A stretch of DNA of 8,837 nucleotides. It comes from Prevotellaceae bacterium (lineage in GTDB: Bacteria > Bacteroidota > Bacteroidia > Bacteroidales > Bacteroidaceae). A program made the translations under genes and the position numbers. The first letter of the stretch is position 1. Every line of letters starts with the position of its first letter. The DNA lies in NCBI GenBank assembly GCA_030536165.1, contig JAUNQM010000087.1, forward strand, positions 1 to 8,837, given 5' to 3'. Positions 1 to 6,847 of the stretch are shown one piece after another. The notes beneath the pieces are model-generated. The model did not search any database, was not told the origin of the DNA, and saw only the letters and a list, made by a program, of their open reading frames with translations.

Positions 1-128
1 TTCAAGTTGCATCGCAAAGAAACAGAGAGCGCAAAGATGCATCTAATAGAATTTTCTCTGCGTGAGGTAAAATAAACGACATGCGAACTTGCGAAAGTGG
101 GATAATATCTATAAAATAAATATACATT

Positions 129-1040
129 ATGAAACCAACATTGATTCTCCTTGCTGCCGGTATGGGTAGCAGATACGGCGGTCTGAAGCAGCTTGACGGA
201 CTCGGACCTAATGGCGAAACTATCATGGACTATTCAATCTATGATGCCATACAGGCTGGATTTGGCAAGATTGTATTTATTATCCGTCGCGACTTTGAAG
301 ATGAATTCCGCACGAAAGTATTGAGTAAATACGAGGGACACATTCCTGCAGAAGTGGTGTTCCAGAGCATTGACGCCCTTCCTGAAGGCTTTACAGTGCC
401 AGAAGGTCGCACTAAGCCTTGGGGCACAAACCATGCTGTGCTTATGGCAAAAGACGTGGTGAAAGAGCCTTTCTGCGTAATCAACTGCGACGACTTCTAC
501 AACCGCGATGCCTTTATGGTGATTGGTAAGTTCCTTGCCGACCTGCCAGATGGATGCCGCAACAAATATGCAATGGTAGGCTACCGCGTAGGCAACACGC
601 TGAGCGAGAACGGTACAGTGGCTCGTGGCGTATGCTCAACAAACGAGAAACGTCATCTTACAACTGTTGTTGAGCGCACAGAAATCGAACGCCACAACGG
701 TCCAATCTGCTTCAAAGACGAGAACGGAGAGTGGGTTGAACTCGAAGAACAAACTCCTGTATCAATGAATGTATGGGGCTTCACACCAGATTATTTCGAA
801 TATAGCGATGCGTACTTCAAGGAGTGGCTTGCAAGCGATGGCGTGATGCAGAACATCAAGTCGGAATATTACATCCCTCTGATGGTCAACAAACTCATCA
901 ACGACGGCACAGCCACGGTTGAAGTGCTCGACACAACAAGCAAGTGGTTTGGCGTGACTTACGCAGCCGACCGCCCAGACGTAGTGGCAAAGATACAGAA
1001 ACTTGTTGACGAGGGAGTATATCCTGAGAAACTGTTTTAA
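129..1040 (+). CDS. Nucleotidyltransferase family protein (sugar-1-phosphate type, GT-A fold)
   Basis: A 303-residue cytoplasmic protein with the features of the NTP_transferase superfamily, which joins a sugar 1-phosphate to an NTP to give an NDP-sugar and pyrophosphate. The N-terminal nucleotide-binding signature is visible: LLAAGMGSRYGGLKQ at residues 7-21, with the G-x-G-S-R loop (11-15) and Lys20. WGTNHAV at 98-104 matches the GTxHA base-binding region, and NCDD at 119-122 supplies the expected metal-binding aspartate. There is no signal peptide or membrane segment. The ATG at 129 is chosen because the signature begins seven residues later and the leader is A/T-rich, as is usual in this phylum; there is no Shine-Dalgarno sequence. 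No convincing promoter is seen in the 128 bp upstream. The next gene starts 50 bp downstream with no terminator between. The family is clear; the sugar and nucleotide specificity cannot be read, so no symbol is given. Confidence 0.85.
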   Translation: MKPTLILLAAGMGSRYGGLKQLDGLGPNGETIMDYSIYDAIQAGFGKIVFIIRRDFEDEFRTKVLSKYEGHIPAEVVFQSIDALPEGFTVPEGRTKPWGTNHAVLMAKDVVKEPFCVINCDDFYNRDAFMVIGKFLADLPDGCRNKYAMVGYRVGNTLSENGTVARGVCSTNEKRHLTTVVERTEIERHNGPICFKDENGEWVELEEQTPVSMNVWGFTPDYFEYSDAYFKEWLASDGVMQNIKSEYYIPLMVNKLINDGTATVEVLDTTSKWFGVTYAADRPDVVAKIQKLVDEGVYPEKLF

Positions 1041-1049
1041 TAGGTTTTT

Positions 1050-1085
1050 CTAGCTATTCTAGTTATTCTAGATATACTAGGTTTA
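1050..1085. repeat. Four-unit 9-bp tandem repeat CTAGNTATT
   Basis: The gap between the nucleotidyltransferase and the DHH phosphoesterase holds four consecutive 9-bp units that each begin with CTAG: CTAGCTATT (1050-1058), CTAGTTATT (1059-1067), CTAGATATA (1068-1076) and CTAGGTTTA (1077-1085). The first two differ at one position; the third and fourth are more diverged. CTAG is self-complementary, so neighbouring units can pair across 5-nt loops. The array ends 5 bp before the ATG at 1091 and so lies in the probable leader or ribosome-binding region of that gene. Whether copy number varies between strains cannot be judged from one sequence. Confidence 0.8.
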
Positions 1086-1090
1086 GGCGT

Positions 1091-2128
1091 ATGTTTACCG
1101 AAGTATTATCCAAGCAAGACTGCGAGCAACTGCTACAGATAGTGTCAGAGAGCGATAAGATTATCGTTGTAGGGCACCAGAATCCTGATGGAGATGCCGT
1201 TGGGGCAGTGCTTGGTATGTCTGCGTGGCTTCGAAAGAAAGGGAAAGAGCCGCTGATGGTACTGCCCGATGCATACCCAGACTTCTTGCAGTGGATGCCG
1301 CTGGCTTGCGACATAAAGCGATACAACAAGCATCCAGAGAAGATTGAAAAAGCCTTCAGCGAGGCACAACTCATGGTCTGCGTCGATTTCAATGAGTATG
1401 GGCGACTCAGCGACATGGAGCCGTTGGCCAGTGGCTTTGAGGGTAAGATAATACACATAGACCATCACCTCGCCCCAAAGATTAAGGCGGATGTGGCTAT
1501 CTCAATACCTGAGGCAAGCTCGGCAAGCGAACTGGTGTTTAAACTTGTCTGGCAGCTGGGCGACTTCGACAGCATGGACCGTTTCTTCTATACGGCAGTC
1601 TTCACTGGAATGATGACCGACACAGGCGGTTTTGAATACCCTAACACTTCGCCAGAGACGTTTGCCATTGTCAGCGAACTGCTGAAGAAGGGCGTTGACA
1701 GGGTGAAGATTCACCGCAATGTCTATGACACGTTCAGCCAGTGGCGACTGAAACTTCAGGGATATGTTCTTTATAAGAAACTCGTCATATTCCCAAAGCA
1801 GCATGCGTCATACTTCACGCTCACAAGAGAAGACTTGCGCCGCTTCCACTTCATAAAAGGAGATGCAGAGGGATTGGTAAACTTACCTTTGCAGATGAAA
1901 GGCCACAAATTGTCAATCTCGTTGCGTGAGGATACAGTGAAGCCAAACCTAATTTGGGTGAGCACACGCTCCATAGATAACGTTCCTTGCAATAAAATCT
2001 GCGAGAAATACTTCAATGGCGGCGGACATCTGAATGCCAGCGGCGGCAGACTTAACTGCTCAATGGAAGAGGCAATAAAGATAGCCGAAACTGCTATTAT
2101 GGACTTTGAGGATTCGCTGATATCTTAG
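1091..2128 (+). CDS. nrnA: DHH/DHHA1 family phosphoesterase, NrnA-like (nanoRNase / pAp phosphatase)
   Basis: A 345-residue cytoplasmic protein with the full DHH motif set. Motif I is GHQNPDGDAVG (28-38), with His29, Asp33 and Asp35 as metal ligands; Asp99 lies in VCVDFN (motif II); the eponymous Asp124-His125-His126 forms motif III; Asp177 in MMTDTGG is motif IV. The C-terminal DHHA1 substrate-binding domain carries NGGGHLNASGG, with GGGH at 310-313. Length and domain order match NrnA, which degrades 2-5 nt RNA fragments from the 5' end and, in characterised members, dephosphorylates 3'-phosphoadenosine 5'-phosphate. Other soluble DHH/DHHA1 enzymes act on cyclic-dinucleotide breakdown products such as pApA, so that role is possible too. 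No trans-membrane or PAS segment is present, so it is not a GdpP-type protein. The start at 1091 lies just after the CTAG repeat. From memory, a DHH gene, a DUF4827 gene and glmM in this order recur in Bacteroidales. Confidence 0.85.
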   Translation: MFTEVLSKQDCEQLLQIVSESDKIIVVGHQNPDGDAVGAVLGMSAWLRKKGKEPLMVLPDAYPDFLQWMPLACDIKRYNKHPEKIEKAFSEAQLMVCVDFNEYGRLSDMEPLASGFEGKIIHIDHHLAPKIKADVAISIPEASSASELVFKLVWQLGDFDSMDRFFYTAVFTGMMTDTGGFEYPNTSPETFAIVSELLKKGVDRVKIHRNVYDTFSQWRLKLQGYVLYKKLVIFPKQHASYFTLTREDLRRFHFIKGDAEGLVNLPLQMKGHKLSISLREDTVKPNLIWVSTRSIDNVPCNKICEKYFNGGGHLNASGGRLNCSMEEAIKIAETAIMDFEDSLIS

Positions 2129-2170
2129 GAGTTAAGTAATTAAGGCATGTGTTGGTATTAACAAGTTTGC

Positions 2171-2282
2171 CCGTTCGTCATCCTGAACTTGATTCTTCAC
2201 TCATTAATTGTTTTTTAGAGGAGTTCAGGCGAGCAAAGCTCGGAACAGGATCTCCTTCGGAACGAATGTGAACCCCGAAGCA
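2171..2282. repeat. Structured intergenic element with nested inverted repeats
   Basis: The 188-bp gap before the lipoprotein gene contains three inverted repeats. CCTGAACT (2182-2189) pairs exactly with AGTTCAGG (2222-2229) across 32 nt. CGAGC (2230-2234) and GCTCG (2238-2242) form a compact hairpin with an AAA loop. CTTCGG (2255-2260) pairs with CCGAAG (2275-2280). In addition ATCCTG (2180-2185) can pair with CAGGAT (2246-2251), competing with the first stem. The words CGTCATCCTGAACTTG and CAGGATCTCC resemble a dispersed palindromic repeat that I recall from many bacterial genomes, in which they lie next to each other; here about 50 bp separate them. No open reading frame or promoter box is convincing here. 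Calling it a dispersed repeat is inference from one copy. Confidence 0.55.
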
Positions 2283-2316
2283 TCGAAATATAGAAAACCG
2301 CGTAACCGCAAAAAAT

Positions 2317-2949
2317 ATGAAACGAATATCAAACTTAATGTTATGTTGTTTGGCGCTATTCTCATTTACTTTAATGAGTTGTTCAGACACGGAAACCTAC
2401 GCTGATAAGAAAAACAAAGAGCGTGATGCCATCAATCAGTATATTGCTGACCACGGCATAAGAGTGATTTCCGAGTCGCAGTTTAATAAGCAAGACAGCA
2501 TGACAGACGTGTCGAAGAACGAGTATGTGCTCTTCGAGAACACTGGTGTGTATATGCAGATAGTACGCAAGGGTACAGGCGAGAAGCTTGTTCATGGTAA
2601 AGGTGTAGAACTAATTGTACGCTTTGACGAGTGGAACATCCTGGGCGACTCTTTGCAGTTGAGCAACCGTTTGCTTGGTGCTGCTCATATTCCAGACGTG
2701 ATGAGCGTGTATAACAACTACGGAGTGTTCACTGCATCGTTCACATCAGGAGTGATGGCTGGAAGCTATGGCGCTTACGTTCCACCAGGCTGGCTCGTTC
2801 CGCTTACATATATAAAGATAGGGCGACAGACAACCTCGGAGGAGGAGATTGCCAATGTTAAGGTGATTGTTCCTGCTGACCAGGGGCATGAGAGCGCAAG
2901 TTCACTGGTTTATCCTTGCCACTATAATTTGTTTATTCAGAGAAATTAA
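2317..2949 (+). CDS. DUF4827-like lipoprotein, possibly FKBP-like fold
   Basis: A 210-residue predicted lipoprotein. The N-terminus has Lys-Arg, a hydrophobic core and the lipobox Leu19-Met20-Ser21-Cys22, so Cys22 would be lipidated after signal peptidase II cleavage. The residues after it (SDTETYAD) are acidic, which in this phylum often accompanies export to the cell surface; that is inference. The region ETYADKKNKERDAINQYIAD (26-45) is what I recognise as the start of DUF4827-type Bacteroidales lipoproteins. Residues 80-110 (RKGTGEK at 84-90, then a strand-rich stretch) and VPPGWLVPLTYIKIGR (155-170) look like the strands and flap of an FKBP peptidyl-prolyl isomerase domain, but the sequence is divergent and activity is not supported. 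The start follows an A-rich leader. The glmM-like gene begins 21 bp downstream, so the two are probably cotranscribed. Function unknown. Confidence 0.75.
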   Translation: MKRISNLMLCCLALFSFTLMSCSDTETYADKKNKERDAINQYIADHGIRVISESQFNKQDSMTDVSKNEYVLFENTGVYMQIVRKGTGEKLVHGKGVELIVRFDEWNILGDSLQLSNRLLGAAHIPDVMSVYNNYGVFTASFTSGVMAGSYGAYVPPGWLVPLTYIKIGRQTTSEEEIANVKVIVPADQGHESASSLVYPCHYNLFIQRN

Positions 2950-2970
2950 CGAAGTCCACATAACAAAATT

Positions 2971-4353
2971 ATGAGCTTAATAAAATCTATTTCAGGCATC
3001 CGCGGAACGATCGGCGGAGCTACGGGTGACACGTTGAACCCATTGGATATTGTGAAATTCACAACAGCGTATGCAAAGTTTATACCTCGCAAAAGCGGCT
3101 GTATTGTAGTCGGACGCGACGGACGTATTTCAGGTGAGATGGTTCGCAGCATTGTGTGCGGCACACTTATGGGCTGCGGCTTCGATGTGCGCGACATCGG
3201 CTACGCAACAACACCTACAACAGAACTTGCTGTTCGCATGAGCGGCGCTGATGGTGGTATAATCATCACAGCATCACACAATCCACGTCATTGGAATGCT
3301 CTCAAACTGCTTAACGCTGAAGGCGAATTCCTATCAGCTGCCGACGGTAAGCAGGTTCTCGAATATGCAGAGAAGGAAGACTTCAACTATGCCGATGTTG
3401 ATGGTCTTGGCAAATATATCAAGGACGATACTTTCGACGACAAGCATATCGAAAGTGTGAAGGCGTTGAAGCTGGTCGATGTTGAAGCCATCCGCAAGGC
3501 AAACTTCAAGGTTTGTGTCGATGTAATCAACTCTGTTGGTGGCATCATCCTGCCAAAGTTCTTCAAGGCTATCGGTGTCGAGAATGTCACATTCCTCAAT
3601 GGCGACGTAACCGGCGACTTCAACCATAATCCAGAACCGCTGGAGAAGAACCTCGGTGGCATCATTGAAGAAATGAAGAGCGGCAAGTATGACATCGGCG
3701 TTGTTGTTGACCCTGATGTTGACCGCTTGGCATTCATCTGCGAGAATGGCGTCATGTATGGCGAGGAATACACGCTTGTATCTGTTGCCGACTTCATCCT
3801 CAGCAAGACTCCAGGTAATACTGTTTCCAACTTGAGTTCAACACGCGCACTTCGCGACGTGACAGAAAAGCATGGCGGCGTATATACCGCAGCAGCTGTC
3901 GGCGAGGTAAACGTAACAACGAAGATGAAGGAAGTAAATGCTGTTATCGGTGGTGAGGGCAACGGTGGAGTCATCTATCCAGAGAGTCACTATGGCCGTG
4001 ACGCACTCGTAGGCATTGCTTTGTTCCTTACTTCACTTGCGGAAAAGGGTATGAAGGTGAGCGAACTCCGCAAGACTTTCCCTGAGTATTTCATCGCAAA
4101 GAACCGCATCGATCTTACTCCTGACACGAATGTTGATGCCATTCTTGTAAAGGTAAAAGAGAAATATTCTGCATGCGAAGATGTTCAGGTGAACGATATC
4201 GACGGTGTGAAACTTGACTTCCCTACGAAGTGGGTACACCTTCGCAAATCAAACACAGAGCCAATCATCCGTGTCTATAGCGAAGCATCGACAATGGAAG
4301 AAGCCGATGCCCTCGGCAAGCAGATAATGGAGATTGTCTATGCTATGGTATAA
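2971..4353 (+). CDS. glmM: Phosphoglucosamine mutase / phosphohexomutase family enzyme
   Basis: A 460-residue cytoplasmic alpha-D-phosphohexomutase. All four active-site loops are present: the phosphoserine loop TASHNP with Ser102, the same number as in E. coli GlmM; the magnesium loop DPDVDR (247-252); the sugar-binding loop GGEGNGG (327-333, Glu329); and the phosphate-binding loop RKSNTEP (425-431). GlmM converts glucosamine 6-phosphate to glucosamine 1-phosphate, the step before UDP-GlcNAc in peptidoglycan and lipid A synthesis. The final loop reads SNTEP, whereas classical bacterial GlmM usually has SGTEP; SNTxP is more common in phosphomannomutase/phosphoglucomutase and archaeal relatives, so substrate is inferred rather than proven. 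ISGIRGTIG near the N-terminus is also family-typical. The gene follows the lipoprotein gene by 21 bp and is closed by an intrinsic terminator. The mutase family is certain; GlmM is the best name in this phylum. Confidence 0.88.
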   Translation: MSLIKSISGIRGTIGGATGDTLNPLDIVKFTTAYAKFIPRKSGCIVVGRDGRISGEMVRSIVCGTLMGCGFDVRDIGYATTPTTELAVRMSGADGGIIITASHNPRHWNALKLLNAEGEFLSAADGKQVLEYAEKEDFNYADVDGLGKYIKDDTFDDKHIESVKALKLVDVEAIRKANFKVCVDVINSVGGIILPKFFKAIGVENVTFLNGDVTGDFNHNPEPLEKNLGGIIEEMKSGKYDIGVVVDPDVDRLAFICENGVMYGEEYTLVSVADFILSKTPGNTVSNLSSTRALRDVTEKHGGVYTAAAVGEVNVTTKMKEVNAVIGGEGNGGVIYPESHYGRDALVGIALFLTSLAEKGMKVSELRKTFPEYFIAKNRIDLTPDTNVDAILVKVKEKYSACEDVQVNDIDGVKLDFPTKWVHLRKSNTEPIIRVYSEASTMEEADALGKQIMEIVYAMV

Positions 4354-4362
4354 AAACTAAAC

Positions 4363-4402
4363 AAAGAGGTTATAGAGTCAAGTGCTTTATAGCCTCTTTT
4401 TT
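4363..4402 (+). terminator. Rho-independent terminator after the glmM-like gene
   Basis: A 13-position stem, AGAGGTTATAGAG (4365-4377) with CTTTATAGCCTCT (4385-4397), pairs fully with two G-U wobbles around a 7-nt loop. It is extended by A-U pairs at its base and runs into six T residues (4397-4402). It lies 10 bp past the stop codon and 12 bp before the next ATG. The glycoside hydrolase gene downstream therefore probably has its own promoter, but no TAnnTTTG box is visible in the gap. Confidence 0.9.
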
Positions 4403-4413
4403 ATTTATAATAT

Positions 4414-5766
4414 ATGAAAAGACTCCTTTCTACGTTTATTTTCGTTAGTTTTGCCATCGTGTCAGCTACGGCAGCGGCTATTGATGAGTATATTGACCTC
4501 TTGCAGCGACATTGCTATTCCGACTACAAACAAATGTACCGCGACGGCAAGGAAGGGGCATTTAAGTATCCTTTCATTGTACCTGGCAGTAAGTCGTATT
4601 CCAATGTCCTTTGGGATTGGGACTCATGGCTGAGCGATGTTGCCCTGCGTCAGATACTCAACGACGTTGGCACAAAGCGCGACAAGAAAGAGGCTTTGGC
4701 ATACGAGCAGGGGTGTGTGCTCAACTACCTTTATTACACGGATGAAGATGGTTACATGCCGATGGTCATCGATTCAAACACCGACCCTCGACTGATTAAG
4801 CCTGAGGATTGCTTCAACACAAACATGCATAAGCCAGTCATTGCGCAGCATGCCGCATTGATTATACGTGAGAACAATGGCGATGCATCGTGGCTGAAAG
4901 ATGGTTTCGGCAAGATGAAGTCATTCGTACAATGCTATGCGACTCATCACCGACACGCAGAGACGGGCTTGTTTTATTGGCAAGACGACCTTGCAATAGG
5001 CGTTGACAACGACCCATCGACGTTCTATCGCCCTAAAAAGAGTTCGGCTTCAATCTATCTTAACTGTCTGATGTACCGTGAACTTCTCGCAATGGCTTAC
5101 ATTGCCGAGCGCCTCTCGCTCAAAGACGATGCAGCTAAATATACTGCCGATGCTGAGCAGCTGAAACAGAATGTGCAGAAATATTGCTGGGATGAAAAGG
5201 ATGGAATGTACTATTCCGTTGACCTCAACTTGCGTCCTGTCAGCCACGAACCGCAGATAATTTTCGGTCACTCATTCGTCTTGCACGAAGGAGCGCCGCG
5301 CGATTATCCGTGCCTCATTCAAAGGTTTGGCGTGTGGAGTGGCTTCATGGCTATGTGGGCTGGTATTGCAACACCCGAACAAGCTCGCAGAATGACGCAG
5401 GAAAATCTCATGGACGAGCGCACGTTTTGTGCAAAGTATGGCGTGAGAACTATGTCGAAACTTGAAAAGATGTATAATCTCCGTGCCACACACAATCCGT
5501 CGAACTGGCAGGGGCCTGTGTGGGGAATATCAAACTACATGGTATTTCGTGGCTTGGTGCGCTATGGTCTGAACACTGAAGCACGCTTGTTTGCGGAAAA
5601 AACAATCAGTTTGTTTGGCGAGGACATAGCAAAAAACAATACCTTGCACGAATATTACAACCCCGACACGGGCGAAGGAATCATCACTCCCGACTTCCAA
5701 AACTGGGACTATCTTGTGCTTAATATCATTGCTTGGTACAAAGGAAAGAGCGTAGTAGAGGAGTAA
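4414..5766 (+). CDS. Exported (alpha/alpha)6-barrel glycoside hydrolase, trehalase/GH63-like
   Basis: A 450-residue protein with a Sec signal peptide (Lys-Arg, hydrophobic core 4-17, cleavage plausible after Ala20 or Ala22) and no lipobox, so probably periplasmic. The body has hallmarks of the trehalase/GH63/MGH1-like clan: LWDWDSW (66-72), GVDNDPS (196-202) with Asp198 in the place of the catalytic acid of the GxDNSP motif, NPSNWQGPVWGISNY (361-375), and HEYYNPDTGEG (412-422) with Glu413 in the place of the catalytic base. These enzymes invert alpha-glycosidic bonds; members act on trehalose, alpha-glucosides of N-glycans, mannosylglycerate or glucosylglycerate. The substrate cannot be assigned here, and no transporter, SusC/D pair or regulator is present to indicate a polysaccharide utilisation locus. 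The length is near that of compact bacterial members and no part of the barrel appears to be missing. It converges on the TPR gene. Confidence 0.82.
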   Translation: MKRLLSTFIFVSFAIVSATAAAIDEYIDLLQRHCYSDYKQMYRDGKEGAFKYPFIVPGSKSYSNVLWDWDSWLSDVALRQILNDVGTKRDKKEALAYEQGCVLNYLYYTDEDGYMPMVIDSNTDPRLIKPEDCFNTNMHKPVIAQHAALIIRENNGDASWLKDGFGKMKSFVQCYATHHRHAETGLFYWQDDLAIGVDNDPSTFYRPKKSSASIYLNCLMYRELLAMAYIAERLSLKDDAAKYTADAEQLKQNVQKYCWDEKDGMYYSVDLNLRPVSHEPQIIFGHSFVLHEGAPRDYPCLIQRFGVWSGFMAMWAGIATPEQARRMTQENLMDERTFCAKYGVRTMSKLEKMYNLRATHNPSNWQGPVWGISNYMVFRGLVRYGLNTEARLFAEKTISLFGEDIAKNNTLHEYYNPDTGEGIITPDFQNWDYLVLNIIAWYKGKSVVEE

Positions 5767-5780
5767 TTGACTTCAGTTTT

Positions 5781-5811
5781 AGAGCCGTTCCGAGTATTGA
5801 GGAACGGCTTT
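5781..5811 (+). terminator. Hairpin terminator between convergent genes
   Basis: AGCCGTTCC (5783-5791) and GGAACGGCT (5801-5809) form a perfect 9-bp stem with a 9-nt loop, extended by a G-U and an A-U pair at the base. On the + strand it is followed by TTTGCTCGTGTT, a weak U-tract; on the minus strand the tail reads CTAAAACTG, with no U-tract. It sits 17 bp after the glycoside hydrolase stop and 25 bp from the end of the TPR gene. It best fits termination of the + strand gene, and may also slow transcription from the other side. Confidence 0.7.
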
Positions 5812-5835
5812 GCTCGTGTTATCCACATACATATT

Positions 5836-6705
5836 CTATCCAAATATGCCGTATGGGTCAATGCTGCGGTATTTTTGTTTGATTTGTTCTTCAATGCCTT
5901 CCTCTGAACCTGTGCCGTTTATGGCGTCAGACTCTGCAATATCGGCTTTTCCGCCTTCTTCATCGCCAAGGTCAATCTTCAACATTCCACGCTCGCGAAG
6001 ACCCTCTACCGAGAACGGATTAAGTTCCATAATCTTGTCATACACGGCAAGTGCGCTATCTCGATTTCCCTTTTTCGCTTTGATGCGAGCCGACATAAGC
6101 AGGGTTTCTTCCTGCTCTCCGAGCTGTGAAAGAAGGTAATCTGTGTCTTTTTCAGCAAGTTCTGTCTGCTCATACTTCAAGTATGTCTGTGCCCGCAGAA
6201 GGTAAGCGTCCCAAAAGTCAGGCTTTGCATTGACCGATTTTGTAAGACATTCAACAGCATCTTCATTACAATCAAGACAGAGGAGAGCCTTTGCTAACCA
6301 GAAAGAAATCAGGTGTTTTTCGTCGGCGTATTCCTCTTTGTCGGCAAATGGCAACAGCGTGTCGCGCATTTTTTCGTAGTCTTCCTGCATAAATGAAACG
6401 TTAGCCTTGAGCAAGGCAACCTGCGGATTCTCCGGTTCTGCCTGCTGCAGAATGTCGAGTTCAGCCTGAGCCTCGTCGAACTGACGGCAGTTTATCAATG
6501 CGTGTGCAAGGTAATCGCGGGTTTCGAGGTCGTCGTGAATCTCAAGCGCTTTCCTAAAACACATCACCGCGTATTCGCTTCTGCCAATGCGACTTGCCTT
6601 TTGCCCGTCGGTCTTGAGCGTGTCAAAGTCGCGGTCTTCCTTGTGTTTCAGTTCCTGTTCTGGCGTGGTTTCCTCGCCACCAAAGAGTGTCTTCCAAAAT
6701 CCCAT
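5836..6705 (-). CDS. Tetratricopeptide repeat (TPR) protein
   Basis: A 289-residue, mostly helical, acidic protein made of about seven degenerate TPR units, roughly 27-60, 62-94, 96-130, 132-165, 167-199, 201-234 and 235-262. Typical positions are visible, for example YAVMCFRKALEI (45-56), ALAVYDKIMELNP (218-230) and a Gly/Ala-rich helix packing pattern. TPR arrays are protein-protein interaction scaffolds; no enzymatic domain is attached. The N-terminus MGFWKTLFGG is short and aromatic but is not a signal peptide or lipobox, so the protein is predicted to be cytoplasmic. The C-terminus (YRSIDPYGIFG) lies outside the repeats and could be a binding tail. A TAnnTTTG-type -7 box lies about 28 bp before the ATG, giving a short leader. 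It is transcribed away from rpsU and alone on this strand. The partner is unknown. Confidence 0.82.
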   Translation of the reverse strand: MGFWKTLFGGEETTPEQELKHKEDRDFDTLKTDGQKASRIGRSEYAVMCFRKALEIHDDLETRDYLAHALINCRQFDEAQAELDILQQAEPENPQVALLKANVSFMQEDYEKMRDTLLPFADKEEYADEKHLISFWLAKALLCLDCNEDAVECLTKSVNAKPDFWDAYLLRAQTYLKYEQTELAEKDTDYLLSQLGEQEETLLMSARIKAKKGNRDSALAVYDKIMELNPFSVEGLRERGMLKIDLGDEEGGKADIAESDAINGTGSEEGIEEQIKQKYRSIDPYGIFG

Positions 6706-6732
6706 AGTCCAATGTTTTTGATATTACTGCTG

Positions 6733-6740
6733 CAAAGATA
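6733..6740 (-). promoter_or_regulatory. -7 promoter box for the TPR gene
   Basis: On the minus strand positions 6740-6733 read TATCTTTG, an exact match to the Bacteroidota -7 consensus TAnnTTTG, with transcription expected to start near 6726, about 20 nt before the ATG at 6705. The -33 position does not show TTTG (the minus strand reads CATG near 6760-6763). A run of ten A residues on the minus strand (6777-6786) lies further upstream, where an AT-rich UP-like element would be. Confidence 0.6.
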
Positions 6741-6847
6741 ATAAATTTCATGTTTATAGCATGTTTCCCGCAAATCTTTTTTTTTTATTTGGGCATACAA
6801 AAACAGCCGAAAAAGTCGTTCGCGTATGCCATTACAAAACTTATCCC

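Noticed and set aside
8..41. Inverted repeat TGCATC (8-13) / GATGCA (36-41) with a repeated CGCAAAGA (13-20 and 30-37)
   Set aside because: The arms are only 6 bp and the region touches the window edge; it may be part of a dispersed repeat but cannot be supported from what is visible.
2208..2405. 65-codon + strand frame overlapping the lipoprotein start
   Set aside because: It lies across the structured intergenic repeat and continues out of frame into the lipoprotein signal sequence; no motif or ribosome-binding support.
3387..3974. 195-codon open frame antisense to the glmM-like gene
   Set aside because: It is Ser/Thr/Pro-rich and fully inside a strongly conserved mutase gene on the other strand; a shadow of codon usage.
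6792..6830. Hairpin GGCATAC/GTATGCC as a terminator
   Set aside because: It has a 25-nt loop and no U-tract after it on either strand; the T-run lies on the wrong side for the + strand and is an A-run for the minus strand.
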